A DNA stretch of 64,000 bases, taken from NCBI RefSeq assembly GCF_000507765.1, contig NZ_KI669401.1, positions 1 through 64,000 on the forward strand, in the 5' to 3' direction. The translations under genes were made by a program, and so were the position numbers. This DNA comes from Streptococcus parasanguinis CC87K (lineage in GTDB: Bacteria > Bacillota > Bacilli > Lactobacillales > Streptococcaceae). Below the pieces are notes generated by a model. That model was not told the origin of the DNA and did not search any database. It was given only the letters and a program-made list of their open reading frames with translations. Shown piece after piece: positions 34,786-43,999 of this stretch; position 1 is the stretch's first letter; the number at the start of each line of letters is the position of its first letter.

Positions 34786-35874
34786 ATGAAACCATCCATT
34801 TATAGTTTGACACGCCAAGAGATGATTGATTGGGCAGAAGAAAACGGCGAAAAGAAATTCCGTGCAGCCCAAATCTGGGAATGGCTCTATCGTAAACGTG
34901 TCCAGTCTTTCGAAGAAATGACCAACCTTTCTAAGGACTTAATTGCGAAGTTAAATGATCAATTCGTTGTCAACCCACTCAAACAACGGATCGTGCAAGA
35001 GTCAGCAGATGGAACGGTCAAGTACCTCTTTGAATTGCCAGACGGCATGTTGATTGAAACCGTCTTGATGCGTCAGCACTATGGTTTATCTGTTTGTGTA
35101 ACGACTCAGGTCGGATGCAATATCGGTTGTACCTTCTGTGCTTCAGGTTTGATCAAAAAACAACGCGATTTGAACAATGGGGAAATCGTGTCTCAAATCA
35201 TGTTGGTCCAAAAATACTTTGACGAACGGGGTCAAGATGAACGGGTCAGCCATATCGTTGTCATGGGGATCGGAGAACCATTTGACAACTATAACAACGT
35301 CTTGAAATTTATCCGGACCGTCAACGATGATAAAGGTCTAGCGATTGGGGCTCGTCATATTACCGTATCAACTTCTGGTTTGGCCCATAAAATTCGCGAC
35401 TTTGCAAATGAAGGTGTGCAGATCAATTTGGCGGTATCTCTACATGCTCCAAACAACGACTTGCGCTCTAGCATCATGAAGATCAACCGGGCTTTCCCAA
35501 TTGAAAAATTGTTTGCAGCGATTGAATACTATATCGAAACCACGAACCGTCGGGTGACCTTTGAGTACATCATGTTGAATGAAGTCAATGATGGGGTTGA
35601 GCAAGCCTTAGAGTTGGCAGAATTGCTCAAGAATATCAAGAAATTGTCTTATGTTAACTTGATTCCTTATAATCCTGTCAGTGAGCATGACCAATATAGC
35701 CGGAGTCCAAAAGAACGGGTTATGGCCTTCTATGATACCTTGAAAAAACAAGGTGTCAACTGTGTGGTGCGTCAAGAGCACGGTACAGATATTGATGCTG
35801 CCTGTGGCCAATTGCGTTCAAATACGATGAAACGAGATCGGGAGAAAGCGATTGTTGAACATGCGCAACCTTAA
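34786..35874 (+). CDS. rlmN: Dual-specificity 23S rRNA/tRNA adenosine-2 methyltransferase RlmN
   Basis: A 362-residue radical SAM methyltransferase that methylates C2 of A2503 in 23S rRNA and A37 in some tRNAs. The 4Fe-4S motif CNIGCTFC (~111-118, in [15 protein letters not shown]) and the SAM-binding [13 protein letters not shown] are present. The second catalytic cysteine lies in IDAACGQLR near the end (~345) and the other in the radical domain. Full length. SD GAGG in the end of yutD. It overlaps the VanZ gene by 23 nt. Confidence 0.97.
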   Translation: MKPSIYSLTRQEMIDWAEENGEKKFRAAQIWEWLYRKRVQSFEEMTNLSKDLIAKLNDQFVVNPLKQRIVQESADGTVKYLFELPDGMLIETVLMRQHYGLSVCVTTQVGCNIGCTFCASGLIKKQRDLNNGEIVSQIMLVQKYFDERGQDERVSHIVVMGIGEPFDNYNNVLKFIRTVNDDKGLAIGARHITVSTSGLAHKIRDFANEGVQINLAVSLHAPNNDLRSSIMKINRAFPIEKLFAAIEYYIETTNRRVTFEYIMLNEVNDGVEQALELAELLKNIKKLSYVNLIPYNPVSEHDQYSRSPKERVMAFYDTLKKQGVNCVVRQEHGTDIDAACGQLRSNTMKRDREKAIVEHAQP

Positions 35875-36388
35875 ACAAGGGCTGATGGATCAAACAGAAC
35901 TAACAAAGAGAGGAAGAAGGCTGTTACAGAGTGGCAGCTTCTTCTATTTTATCCTCTTGTGCCTGATGTGCTTTTTGCCTCAACAGCCAGAGCCGGGTAT
36001 GGAAACACCGGGAATTCAACATTTTGGTCGCATCGTCGTCCTACTGGTTCCACTGAATTCGTTGATGAATTTTGGCCAGATCACCAGTGTCATCCAACTC
36101 ATTAAGGTTATTCTACAAAACGTAGCCAATGTCTTTTTGTTAAGCCCGCTGGTCTTTCAACTTCTCTGGCTATGGCCCTGGTTGAGGAGTCGCAAAAGGG
36201 TCTTGTTCTTCGGCTTTGCCATGAGCTTGTGGATTGAATCTAGCCAAGTTCTCTTAGATCTTTTGTTTGATGCCAATCGTGTCTTTGAGCTAGATGATTT
36301 GTGGACCAATACCTTAGGGGCTTACTTGGCTTATCTAGTATTTCAGTATCTCCGAGCACGATTGCTAGCAGAAGATGGAAAAATATAA
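35852..36388 (+). CDS. VanZ-like membrane protein
   Basis: 178 residues from a TTG at 35852 (SD GGGAG, 7 nt spacing); in-frame ATG codons at 35861 and 35885 are possible alternatives, the last with SD AAGGG at short spacing. Four to five membrane segments ([46 protein letters not shown]) and the VanZ signature WIESSQVLL...[18 protein letters not shown]. VanZ-domain proteins are membrane proteins, some affecting teicoplanin susceptibility; the role here is unknown. Cotranscribed with rlmN. Confidence 0.82.
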   Translation: MLNMRNLKQGLMDQTELTKRGRRLLQSGSFFYFILLCLMCFLPQQPEPGMETPGIQHFGRIVVLLVPLNSLMNFGQITSVIQLIKVILQNVANVFLLSPLVFQLLWLWPWLRSRKRVLFFGFAMSLWIESSQVLLDLLFDANRVFELDDLWTNTLGAYLAYLVFQYLRARLLAEDGKI

Positions 36389-36423
36389 AATCCGAACATT
36401 TTAGCGCCTTTTTAAAATTTTTG

Positions 36424-36452
36424 TTGACAAAATCAGAAGCGGGAGCTATAAT
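36424..36452 (+). promoter_or_regulatory. Consensus promoter of the trpB T-box transcript
   Basis: -35 TTGACA (36424-36429), exactly 17-bp spacer, -10 TATAAT (36447-36452). A perfect SigA consensus, so output is expected to be limited by the T-box rather than by initiation. Confidence 0.9.
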
Positions 36453-36458
36453 AGCTTC

Positions 36459-36716
36459 AAGACATCAGAAAAGTAGAGATTTTTCTCACTTCCAGGGAGC
36501 TTGTGGTGATTGCGAACAAGCAGTGGTAAATCTTGAAATGGGCTGATGCGTTTATGATGATGAATTTGAAACAATAAAAATTCGGTGAGCACACCTTATC
36601 GTGCACCCTGTTGTTAGACAGGTCAGAGATGTAGGAGAAAGACTATCTTCCTACAATGGAGGTGGCACCGCGGTATCGAATCGTCCTCACACAGATTTTT
36701 CTGTGTGAGGTTTTTT
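36459..36716 (+). promoter_or_regulatory. T-box riboswitch (tryptophan) with terminator
   Basis: T-box core GGTGGCACCGCGG (36661-36673). Terminator CCTCACACAG (36685-36694)/CTGTGTGAGG (36701-36710) plus six T. The specifier position is readable as UGG (36539-36541), in CTTGAAATGGGCTG after a stem I, which fits tRNA-Trp. Uncharged tRNA-Trp should allow transcription of trpB. With the promoter, this explains the 424-bp gap between the VanZ gene and trpB. Confidence 0.9.
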
Positions 36717-36812
36717 GTATCTCAAAGGAACCCAGTGAGACTGCAGCTCAAAGGGCCAGCGAGAGAAAAGGATCATAAACAGGATTGAAGATATAGAAAA
36801 GAGGACACAATC

Positions 36813-38000
36813 ATGACAGAAACAAAAGGCTATTTCGGACAATTTGGTGGATCTTTCGTACCAGAACCCATTCAAAACTTGCTCAATCAATTAGAGGAAA
36901 CCTTTGAACAGTATAAAAATGACCCAGAATTTATTGCAGAATACAAACATTATTTGAAAGACTATTCTGGACGCGAAACACCACTCTACTTTGCAGAAAG
37001 TTTAACAGAGCATTTAGGTGGGGCAAAAATTTATTTGAAGCGCGAAGACTTGAATCACCTAGGTTCGCACAAATTGAATAACGTCTTGGGGCAAATTCTC
37101 TTGGCTAAGCGCATGGGCAAAACACGCGTGATTGCTGAAACAGGAGCTGGTCAACACGGTGTAGCTACAGCAGCTGCGGCAGCTAAATTTGGTATGGCCT
37201 GTGATGTCTACATGGGGGCAGAAGACGTGGAGCGTCAACGTCTCAATGTCTTCCGCATGGAAATGATGGGGGCAACCGTTCATGCGGTTGAAACAGGAAC
37301 CAAGACCTTGAAAGACGCCGTTGATGCTGCGTTTGGAGCATGGATGGCAGACCTCGATGCCTTTTACGTTTTGGGTTCTGCTGTTGGACCTCACCCTTAC
37401 CCAACCATTGTGCATGAATTCCAAAAAGTGATCAGCGAAGAGTCTAAACGTCAAATCTTGGAAAAAGAAGGTCGTTTGCCAGACTATGTGATTGCCTGTG
37501 TTGGTGGTGGCTCCAATGCCATCGGTGCCTTTTCTGAATATGTCGCAGAAGAGGAAGTCGGTTTGGTTGGGGTAGAAGCTGCTGGTCATGGCTTGGATAC
37601 CGATCAGCACGCCGCTACCATGACCAAAGGGACTGTAGGAGTTGTCGATGGCATGAAGACTTATGCTGTCTTTGGCGAAGATGGAAAAGTAGCGCCAGTT
37701 TACTCGATTTCTGCTGGTTTGGATTACCCAGGGGTTGGTCCAGAGCATGCTTTCTTTAAAGATTCTGGTCGTGTAGAATATGTAGCAGCGACAGATGATG
37801 AAGCGGTTCAAGCTCTTCTTCTTCTCAGTAAGACAGAAGGGATCCTTCCAGCCATTGAAAGCTCACACGCGATTGCAGAAGCGGTCAAACGTGCTCCACA
37901 ATTGGATAAAGACAAGATCATCATCATCAACGTTTCTGGACGTGGGGATAAGGACGTGGCTGCTATTGCCGATTATTTGGAAGCAAAAGCTGCAAAATAA
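36813..38000 (+). CDS. trpB: Tryptophan synthase beta subunit (isolated gene)
   Basis: A 395-residue TrpB1-type enzyme that joins indole and serine to tryptophan with PLP. The PLP lysine is in [12 protein letters not shown] (~87-98); the phosphate-binding loop is [14 protein letters not shown] (~229); catalytic Glu in AETGAGQHG (~109). Full length and intact. No trpA, trpC, trpD, trpE, trpF or trpG is adjacent: upstream is the VanZ gene and downstream the opposite-strand cclA. Its terminator lies inside the end of cclA. Either other trp genes lie elsewhere or the cell uses external indole. Confidence 0.96.
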   Translation: MTETKGYFGQFGGSFVPEPIQNLLNQLEETFEQYKNDPEFIAEYKHYLKDYSGRETPLYFAESLTEHLGGAKIYLKREDLNHLGSHKLNNVLGQILLAKRMGKTRVIAETGAGQHGVATAAAAAKFGMACDVYMGAEDVERQRLNVFRMEMMGATVHAVETGTKTLKDAVDAAFGAWMADLDAFYVLGSAVGPHPYPTIVHEFQKVISEESKRQILEKEGRLPDYVIACVGGGSNAIGAFSEYVAEEEVGLVGVEAAGHGLDTDQHAATMTKGTVGVVDGMKTYAVFGEDGKVAPVYSISAGLDYPGVGPEHAFFKDSGRVEYVAATDDEAVQALLLLSKTEGILPAIESSHAIAEAVKRAPQLDKDKIIIINVSGRGDKDVAAIADYLEAKAAK

Positions 38001-38007
38001 GAAGAAC

Positions 38008-38667
38008 TTATCTAAAAAACATCGTATAAAGAAGTAAAACGTGATAACTGAGAAAGAGACAGGGAACAAAGGGAATCCGGTCTCTTTCTTTTTTGAGGAC
38101 AAAGAAGAGAATGCCTAAGATGGATGAGATCTGGATGAGAAGGAGGATCTTGGTAGAAGAAAAGCTGAGTGAGAAGGTGGCGAGTAAGAGAAAATCTCCC
38201 GCCCCCATTCCAATAAAGAAAAAGTGGGCACCGATCGCAAGGAGTAAAAAGACCAGCATGAGGAGATTACTACCGGATAAAAAGAGGACTAAGGCATGGA
38301 GACAACACCAGATGGCCAAGGGGTATTCCATAAAGCGTAGGTCATAGATGGCTAAAACAGCAGATCCGAGTAACGTCAGAAGTTGAGGCAGAGAAAGAAA
38401 ACCATTGGCACAGGCTAAGAAGATCAGGCCACTCCAGATCTCAAAAAGGCAGTACCAAAATGGGTAGGTCTGATGACAATAGCGACAGCGAAAACGATGC
38501 AGTAGTTGCGAGATAATGGGGATGAGATCCCAAACTCCAAGGACGTGCTGGCAGTGATCGCAATGACTGCGAGGAGTGAGAATGGATTGGTTTGGGAAGC
38601 GATCGACCACTAGTCCCAAAAAAGAGGCGAAACAAGTACCGATGGTAAAAAAATAAAAGTTGATCAT
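38008..38667 (-). CDS. cclA: Prepilin peptidase (type IV / competence pilus)
   Basis: A 219-residue A24 aspartic prepilin peptidase that cleaves ComGC-type pseudopilins for DNA uptake. N-terminal zinc-binding CDHC (~36) and CRYC (~60). The catalytic aspartates lie in AIYDLRFMEYP (~106) and the GMGAGDFLLLA motif (~154). 6-7 membrane segments. The exact cin-box TACGAATA lies 7 nt upstream of the ATG, so expression should be SigX-dependent and the message nearly leaderless. The gene is complete, supporting natural competence in this organism. Confidence 0.92.
   Translation of the reverse strand: MINFYFFTIGTCFASFLGLVVDRFPNQSILTPRSHCDHCQHVLGVWDLIPIISQLLHRFRCRYCHQTYPFWYCLFEIWSGLIFLACANGFLSLPQLLTLLGSAVLAIYDLRFMEYPLAIWCCLHALVLFLSGSNLLMLVFLLLAIGAHFFFIGMGAGDFLLLATFSLSFSSTKILLLIQISSILGILFFVLKKERDRIPFVPCLFLSYHVLLLYTMFFR
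38051..38094 (+). terminator. Terminator of trpB inside the 3' end of cclA
   Basis: 10-bp stem AGAAAGAGAC (38051-38060) with GTCTCTTTCT (38080-38089), then T to 38094. It acts on the plus strand while being coding for the last residues of the convergent cclA gene. Confidence 0.75.
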
Positions 38668-38674
38668 ACTTATT

Positions 38675-38682
38675 TATTCGTA
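38675..38682 (-). promoter_or_regulatory. SigX cin-box (TACGAATA) of cclA
   Basis: TACGAATA on the minus strand matches the streptococcal late-competence combox exactly, with a T-rich stretch upstream. It ends 7 nt before the cclA ATG (38667). Confidence 0.8.
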
Positions 38683-38718
38683 AACAAATCGAAAAATGTC
38701 ATCATTTACTTGAAAATC

Positions 38719-38747
38719 TTGTAAAGCCTTTCTAAATTTGATACAAT
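38719..38747 (+). promoter_or_regulatory. Promoter of yqgQ, leaderless
   Basis: -35 TTGTAA (38719-38724), 17-bp spacer, -10 TACAAT (38742-38747). The expected start point is the ATG at 38755 or one base before it; no SD exists. Confidence 0.6.
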
Positions 38748-38754
38748 AATGAAC

Positions 38755-38973
38755 ATGAAAAACCTGTATGATGTTCAACAATTTTTAAAACGTTTTGGAA
38801 TCATCATTTACGTAGGGAAGCGCCTCTATGACATCGAATTGATGAAAATTGAGCTTCAACGTCTTTATGATGCAGGCTTGATGGAGCGGCTCGATTATTT
38901 AGAAGCTGAAACTGTTTTAAGAAGAGAGCACAAACAAGAATTAGAATTTTTGAAAAAGAGTGAGGTAGAGTGA
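38755..38973 (+). CDS. yqgQ: YqgQ family protein
   Basis: 72 residues matching YqgQ (DUF910): NLYDVQQFLKRFGIIIYVG then KRLYDIELMKIELQRLYDAG and YLEAETVLRREH. The ATG 38755 is chosen on family length and promoter position over an in-frame ATG at 38749. In other Firmicutes yqgQ precedes a ROK glucokinase gene; no glucokinase is present here. Its TGA overlaps the rhodanese ATG by one base. Function unknown. Confidence 0.85.
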   Translation: MKNLYDVQQFLKRFGIIIYVGKRLYDIELMKIELQRLYDAGLMERLDYLEAETVLRREHKQELEFLKKSEVE

Positions 38974-39356
38974 TGGGAAATATCATTTTTTGGTTGGTTG
39001 TTTTAGGAGTAGTTGGGTGGATGGCCTTTAATTATTTCCGCATCCGTAAAGCTGCTAAATTTGTGGACAATGCTGCTTTTGAAGAGTTGATTCGTAAAGG
39101 GCAGTTGATTGACTTGCGAGAGCCAGTTGAGTTTCATGCAAAGCATATTTTAGGAGCGCGCAACATTCCTTCTACTCAGTTGAAGTTGAGCCTTGCGGCC
39201 TTGCGCAAAGACAAACCGATTTTGCTCTATGAGAATAGCCGTAGTTCTCGTGTGACCAATGCGGCCCTCTATCTCAAGAAACAGGGCTATACAGACATTT
39301 ATGTCTTGTCTTATGGTCTTGATTCTTGGAATGGGAAAGTGAAAAAAGACGCCTAA
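38973..39356 (+). CDS. Membrane-anchored rhodanese-like protein lacking the catalytic cysteine
   Basis: 127 residues. N-terminal membrane helix (~3-20, IIFWLVVLGVVGWMAFNYF), then a rhodanese fold: DLREPVEFHAKHILGARNIP (~48-67) and YLKKQGYTDIYVLSYGLDSW. The active-site loop that usually reads C-x4-R-S is YENSRSSR, with Glu in the cysteine position, so sulfur transfer is unlikely and a binding role more likely. The start overlaps the yqgQ stop by one base (TGATG). Repeat copy 2 starts 5 nt after its stop codon. Confidence 0.87.
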   Translation: MGNIIFWLVVLGVVGWMAFNYFRIRKAAKFVDNAAFEELIRKGQLIDLREPVEFHAKHILGARNIPSTQLKLSLAALRKDKPILLYENSRSSRVTNAALYLKKQGYTDIYVLSYGLDSWNGKVKKDA

Positions 39357-39361
39357 TAAAA

Positions 39362-39543
39362 GAGAGTGGGATAGAAATCGGTCATTCGTTAGAATTCGAT
39401 TTCGTCGTCCCACCTCCGCACAGTTGAGTAGGGCTGTAAAAACTGATGAAATCAGCGTAGTAGAGCCCACTCAACCACTGCGTCTTACTCGACAATCCAA
39501 AAACAATTAAGAGGCTAGGACTTTTGTCCTAGCCTCTTAATTG
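39362..39543 (+). repeat. Dispersed 3'-end repeat, copy 2 (after the rhodanese gene)
   Basis: Nearly identical to copy 1, with a few changes (GGGATAG for GGGACAG, GTCATTCGTTAG). The terminal hairpin GAGGCTAGGAC...GTCCTAGCCTC (39511-39536) serves the plus-strand rhodanese gene. The element also overlaps the 3' end of the convergent pseudouridine synthase gene, providing its stop codon at 39515-39517. Confidence 0.9.
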
Positions 39544-40261
39544 TTTTTTCAAGGAAATCTTTGACCCAAGTGAGCTCTACCTCATTCAAAGGCCGGCTTT
39601 CGCCAGGTGCTAACTGAGGATTCAAGGTGAAGGGACCAAAAGACAAGCGTTTTAAGGTCATTACTTTGACTCCAATGGCCAAAAACATCTTTTTTACTTG
39701 GTGGTATTTTCCTTCTGAGATTCGGACCTGGGCCTTGCTGTAGCTGGGGTGGCTTTCTAGAATGGTCAAGGAAGCAGGTTTGCAGATAGGGCCGTCCGTG
39801 AATGAAATCCCATTCTGAAATTGTTCGATGTGGGCTGCATAGAGCGGACCATTGACTTCTACCTCATAGACCTTCTCCACATGGTATTGAGGATGGAGCA
39901 GTTGAAAGCCTAGGGGACCATTATCTGTGATGAGGAGTAAGCCACTCGTATCACGATCGAGGCGACCAAGAGGATAGAGGTCTGGGTACTCTTGCTGAGG
40001 GTCCACTAGATCGATCACCGTTGGATGGTGGGCGTCTCTTTTAGCGGTAACTGCCCCGATAGGTTTATGGAGCATGAAGTAGTGGTGACGCGGTTCTTGA
40101 ATGATCCAATCCTCTATTTGGATCTGTTGGAGTCCAGGGTCGACGTTTTGCGACAGTTTTTTAGCTGGTAGGTGATCGACCAAGATTTGCCTTCGGGCTA
40201 GAAGTTGTTTGATGTCTTTGCGAGCGTACTGATGGTCTGCCATCAATTGATCTAATCTCAT
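39515..40261 (-). CDS. 16S rRNA pseudouridine synthase, RsuA family
   Basis: 248 residues. N-terminal S4 RNA-binding domain (MRLDQLMADHQYARKDIKQL, ~1-50). The catalytic Asp is in PLGRLDRDTSGLLLITDNG (~100), with ISEGKYHQVKKMFLAIG in the C-terminal part. Modifies 16S rRNA (U516 in E. coli RsuA). The ATG 40261 fits the family start. The last seven or eight residues (IKRLGQKS) and the stop codon come from repeat copy 2, so the original C-terminus has been replaced or extended. Confidence 0.92.
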   Translation of the reverse strand: MRLDQLMADHQYARKDIKQLLARRQILVDHLPAKKLSQNVDPGLQQIQIEDWIIQEPRHHYFMLHKPIGAVTAKRDAHHPTVIDLVDPQQEYPDLYPLGRLDRDTSGLLLITDNGPLGFQLLHPQYHVEKVYEVEVNGPLYAAHIEQFQNGISFTDGPICKPASLTILESHPSYSKAQVRISEGKYHQVKKMFLAIGVKVMTLKRLSFGPFTLNPQLAPGESRPLNEVELTWVKDFLEKTIKRLGQKS

Positions 40262-40388
40262 GGGAGCCTCTTTTTCTGAAATTCTTATCATCAGTGTATC
40301 ATGAAAAGAAAAGGAAATCGAGTCGGAGAAAAGAAATGAAGATGAAAACATTTACAACTAGCTGAACTGTGTTTTTTAGATAGGACTG

Positions 40389-40397
40389 TGGTATAAT
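40389..40397 (+). promoter_or_regulatory. Extended -10 of typA
   Basis: TGGTATAAT (40389-40397), 43 nt before the ATG; SD TAGAGGAAA. Confidence 0.55.
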
Positions 40398-40439
40398 TGT
40401 TCAGTTAGAAATATTATTTAAAATTTTATAGAGGAAATC

Positions 40440-42287
40440 ATGACAAAATTAAGAGAAGATATTCGTAACGTTGCGATCATTGCCCACGTTGACCATGGTA
40501 AAACAACCTTGGTAGACGAATTGTTGAAACAATCGCACACCTTGGATGAACGTAAAGAATTGCAAGAACGTGCAATGGACTCAAACGATCTTGAAAAAGA
40601 ACGTGGAATTACCATTCTTGCTAAAAATACAGCCGTTGCTTATAACGGAACTCGGATCAATATCATGGACACACCAGGACACGCGGACTTTGGTGGAGAA
40701 GTGGAACGGATCATGAAAATGGTTGATGGGGTTGTATTGGTCGTTGATGCCTACGAAGGAACCATGCCTCAGACGCGTTTCGTATTGAAAAAAGCCTTGG
40801 AACAAGACCTTGTTCCGATCGTTGTAGTCAACAAAATCGACAAACCATCTGCTCGTCCAGAAGAAGTTGTAGATGAAGTTCTTGAACTGTTCATCGAATT
40901 GGGTGCGGATGACGACCAATTGGAATTCCCAGTTGTTTATGCATCAGCGATCAATGGAACCTCTTCACTTTCAGATGATCCAGCTGATCAAGAGCACACA
41001 ATGGCACCAATCTTTGATACCATCATTGATCATATCCCAGCTCCAGTTGATAACTCAGATGAGCCCCTTCAATTCCAAGTATCCCTGCTTGATTACAACG
41101 ACTTCGTTGGACGTATCGGTATCGGACGTGTCTTCCGTGGCACTGTAAAAGTTGGGGACCAAGTAACCCTTTCTAAATTGGATGGAACGACTAAGAACTT
41201 CCGTGTTACCAAACTCTTTGGTTTCTTTGGTTTGGAACGTCGTGAGATTCAAGAAGCTAAAGCTGGTGACTTGATCGCTATCTCTGGTATGGAAGATATC
41301 TTCGTTGGAGAAACCATCACACCGACAGATGCAGTTGAAGCTCTTCCAATCCTTCACATCGATGAACCAACGCTTCAAATGACTTTCTTGGTCAACAACT
41401 CACCATTTGCTGGTCGCGAAGGAAAATGGGTAACCTCTCGTAAAGTCGAAGAACGCTTGCAAGCAGAATTGCAAACAGACGTCTCTCTTCGTGTTGACCC
41501 AACTGATTCACCTGATAAATGGACAGTTTCAGGACGCGGGGAATTGCACTTGTCTATCTTGATCGAAACCATGCGTCGTGAAGGATACGAATTGCAAGTA
41601 TCTCGTCCAGAAGTTATCATCAAGGAAATTGATGGTGTCAAATGTGAACCATTTGAGCGCGTGCAAATCGATACACCAGAAGAATACCAAGGATCTGTTA
41701 TCCAAAGCCTTTCTGAACGTAAAGGTGAAATGTTAGATATGATCGCAACTGGTAACGGTCAAACTCGTTTGGTCTTCCTTGTTCCAGCGCGTGGTTTGAT
41801 TGGATACTCAACAGAGTTCTTGTCAATGACACGTGGTTACGGAATCATGAACCACACCTTTGACCAGTACTTGCCAGTGATTCCAGGAGAAATCGGTGGA
41901 CGTCACCGTGGTGCTCTTGTCTCAATCGATAACGGAAAAGCAACCACTTACTCTATCATGTCTATCGAAGAACGTGGTACGATCTTTGTCAATCCAGGTA
42001 CAGAAGTTTACGAAGGAATGATCATTGGGGAAAACTCTCGTGAGAACGACTTGACTGTAAACATTACGAAAGCAAAACAAATGACCAACGTTCGTTCAGC
42101 TACTAAAGACCAAACAGCGGTTATCAAGACTCCTCGTATCTTGACCTTGGAAGAATCTCTTGAGTTCTTGAACGACGATGAGTACATGGAAGTAACACCT
42201 GAATCTATCCGTTTGCGGAAACAAATCTTGAACAAAGCAGAACGCGAAAAAGCAAATAAAAAGAAAAAATCAGCAGCTGCTGAATAA
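40440..42287 (+). CDS. typA: Ribosome-associated GTPase TypA/BipA
   Basis: A 615-residue translational GTPase that aids 50S assembly and stress or cold adaptation. G1 [16 protein letters not shown]2 ERGITI, G3 [15 protein letters not shown]4 [14 protein letters not shown]. Domain II follows at ~205-295, then domains III and V and the BipA-specific C-terminal domain ([18 protein letters not shown]). The C-terminus is lysine-rich. Own promoter; the DUF3165 gene follows after 23 nt. Confidence 0.98.
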   Translation: MTKLREDIRNVAIIAHVDHGKTTLVDELLKQSHTLDERKELQERAMDSNDLEKERGITILAKNTAVAYNGTRINIMDTPGHADFGGEVERIMKMVDGVVLVVDAYEGTMPQTRFVLKKALEQDLVPIVVVNKIDKPSARPEEVVDEVLELFIELGADDDQLEFPVVYASAINGTSSLSDDPADQEHTMAPIFDTIIDHIPAPVDNSDEPLQFQVSLLDYNDFVGRIGIGRVFRGTVKVGDQVTLSKLDGTTKNFRVTKLFGFFGLERREIQEAKAGDLIAISGMEDIFVGETITPTDAVEALPILHIDEPTLQMTFLVNNSPFAGREGKWVTSRKVEERLQAELQTDVSLRVDPTDSPDKWTVSGRGELHLSILIETMRREGYELQVSRPEVIIKEIDGVKCEPFERVQIDTPEEYQGSVIQSLSERKGEMLDMIATGNGQTRLVFLVPARGLIGYSTEFLSMTRGYGIMNHTFDQYLPVIPGEIGGRHRGALVSIDNGKATTYSIMSIEERGTIFVNPGTEVYEGMIIGENSRENDLTVNITKAKQMTNVRSATKDQTAVIKTPRILTLEESLEFLNDDEYMEVTPESIRLRKQILNKAEREKANKKKKSAAAE

Positions 42288-42310
42288 TACGAAAAGAAAG
42301 GGGAAACAAA

Positions 42311-42565
42311 ATGGTCTATTTTATCTTAGGGATTTTGATTCTCCTTTTTTATCTTTTTATGACCCCAAAGAGTATCCGTGGCACGTTAGATAGTGTGGTA
42401 TTGGTTATTTTGATCGTCTCGATTATCGTTCTCACTTGCCTTGCTATTTTTCAAATTTTTCAATTACCATCTGAATTTTTTGTCGGTGCCTTTCTCGCCT
42501 CTATTGGTTATCTAGCTTTAGTGGATATTTCAAAAATGACAACCAAACAGAAAAATAAACGATGA
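42311..42565 (+). CDS. DUF3165 small membrane protein
   Basis: 84 residues, streptococcal DUF3165 family. Three hydrophobic segments (VYFILGILILLFYLFM, VVLVILIVSIIVLTCLAIF, FFVGAFLASIGYLALV) and a basic C-terminal tail. Follows typA and precedes murD in related streptococci. SD AAAGGGG. Function unknown; the terminator just after separates it from the dcw cluster. Confidence 0.85.
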   Translation: MVYFILGILILLFYLFMTPKSIRGTLDSVVLVILIVSIIVLTCLAIFQIFQLPSEFFVGAFLASIGYLALVDISKMTTKQKNKR

Positions 42566-42575
42566 CGTGATTTTT

Positions 42576-42598
42576 AAAGCCCTTTGGGCTTTTTAATT
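42576..42598 (+). terminator. Terminator before the division cluster
   Basis: Stem AAAGCCC (42576-42582) with GGGCTTT (42586-42592), TTT loop, then a T run. Confidence 0.75.
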
Positions 42599-42648
42599 TT
42601 GCTAAAAAAAGGTAAAATAGAGAGTGATAAAAATGGAGCGAAGAAATC

Positions 42649-43998
42649 ATGAAATTTGTGAAACAATTTGAAAATAAAAAGGTTCTTGTATTAGGTTTGG
42701 CCAAGTCAGGCGAGTCAGCTGCCCGTTTGTTGGAGCGCTTAGGAGCGATTGTGACCGTCAATGATGGCAAACCTTTTGAAGAAAATCCAGCAGCACAAAG
42801 TTTACTGGAAGAAGGGATTAAAGTTGTGACAGGAGGCCACCCTCTGGAGTTGTTGGATGAAGACTTTGCGGTCATGGTCAAAAATCCAGGAATCCCTTAT
42901 ACGAATCCGATGGTCGAAAAAGCGCTTGAAAAGGGTATTCCAGTCCTTACTGAAGTAGAATTGGCTTATCTTATTTCGGATGCGCCAATTATTGGGATTA
43001 CAGGATCAAACGGAAAAACGACGACGACAACCATGATCGGGGAAGTCTTGACGGCTGCTGGTCAAGGTGGTCTATTGTCTGGGAATATTGGTTTTCCAGC
43101 CAGTCAAGTCGCACAAACAGCGACAGAAAAGGAAGTTCTGGTCATGGAATTATCTTCTTTCCAATTGATGGGAATTGAAGCCTTCCATCCAGAGATTGCA
43201 GTGATTACCAACCTCATGCCAACCCATATCGATTATCATGGTTCTTTTGAAAATTATGTAGCTGCTAAATGGAATCTTCAAAAGAATATGACAGAAAAAG
43301 ATGTTATTGTATTGAACTTCAATCAAGACTTGGCTAAGGAACTCGCTACAAAAACCAAGGCAAGGGTCCTTCCATTTTCTACAATCGAAAAGGTGGACGG
43401 TGCTTATTTGGAAGATGGACTTCTCAAGTTTAAGGGAGAAGTTGTTATGCGAGCAGATGAACTGGGAGTTCCAGGTAGCCACAATGTAGAGAATGCCTTG
43501 GCAACGATTGCTGTTGCAAAAGTCCGAGGAGTGGATAACCAAGTCATTAAAGAAACCTTATCGGCCTTTGGGGGAGTGAAACACCGTCTTCAATATGTGG
43601 ATGAAATTCAAGGTGTCAAATTCTATAATGATAGTAAATCGACCAATATTTTAGCAACACAAAAAGCTCTTTCTGGTTTTGATAACAACAAGGTGATCTT
43701 GATTGCAGGGGGGCTCGATCGTGGCAATGAATTTGATGAATTGGTGCCTCACATTACTGGCCTAAAGGAAATGGTGATTCTAGGGGAATCGGCTCCTCGA
43801 GTGAAACGCGCAGCCGATAAAGCAGGCGTCCCTTATGTCGATGCGGCAGATGTAGCAGATGCTACAAAGAAAGCCTTTGACTTGGCTAGCCCTGGAGATG
43901 TTGTGCTACTAAGTCCTGCTAATGCCAGCTGGGATATGTATCCGAATTTTGAAGTGCGTGGGGATGAATTCCTTGCTACAGTAAAAGGGTTGAAATAA
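42649..43998 (+). CDS. murD: UDP-N-acetylmuramoyl-L-alanine--D-glutamate ligase
   Basis: A 449-residue Mur ligase adding D-glutamate to UDP-MurNAc-Ala. N-terminal Rossmann part [24 protein letters not shown]-loop [17 protein letters not shown] (~114-130); then [20 protein letters not shown] and the C-terminal [24 protein letters not shown] is moderate. First gene of murD-murG-divIB, with a 1-nt gap to murG. Confidence 0.98.
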   Translation: MKFVKQFENKKVLVLGLAKSGESAARLLERLGAIVTVNDGKPFEENPAAQSLLEEGIKVVTGGHPLELLDEDFAVMVKNPGIPYTNPMVEKALEKGIPVLTEVELAYLISDAPIIGITGSNGKTTTTTMIGEVLTAAGQGGLLSGNIGFPASQVAQTATEKEVLVMELSSFQLMGIEAFHPEIAVITNLMPTHIDYHGSFENYVAAKWNLQKNMTEKDVIVLNFNQDLAKELATKTKARVLPFSTIEKVDGAYLEDGLLKFKGEVVMRADELGVPGSHNVENALATIAVAKVRGVDNQVIKETLSAFGGVKHRLQYVDEIQGVKFYNDSKSTNILATQKALSGFDNNKVILIAGGLDRGNEFDELVPHITGLKEMVILGESAPRVKRAADKAGVPYVDAADVADATKKAFDLASPGDVVLLSPANASWDMYPNFEVRGDEFLATVKGLK

Positions 43999-43999
43999 G

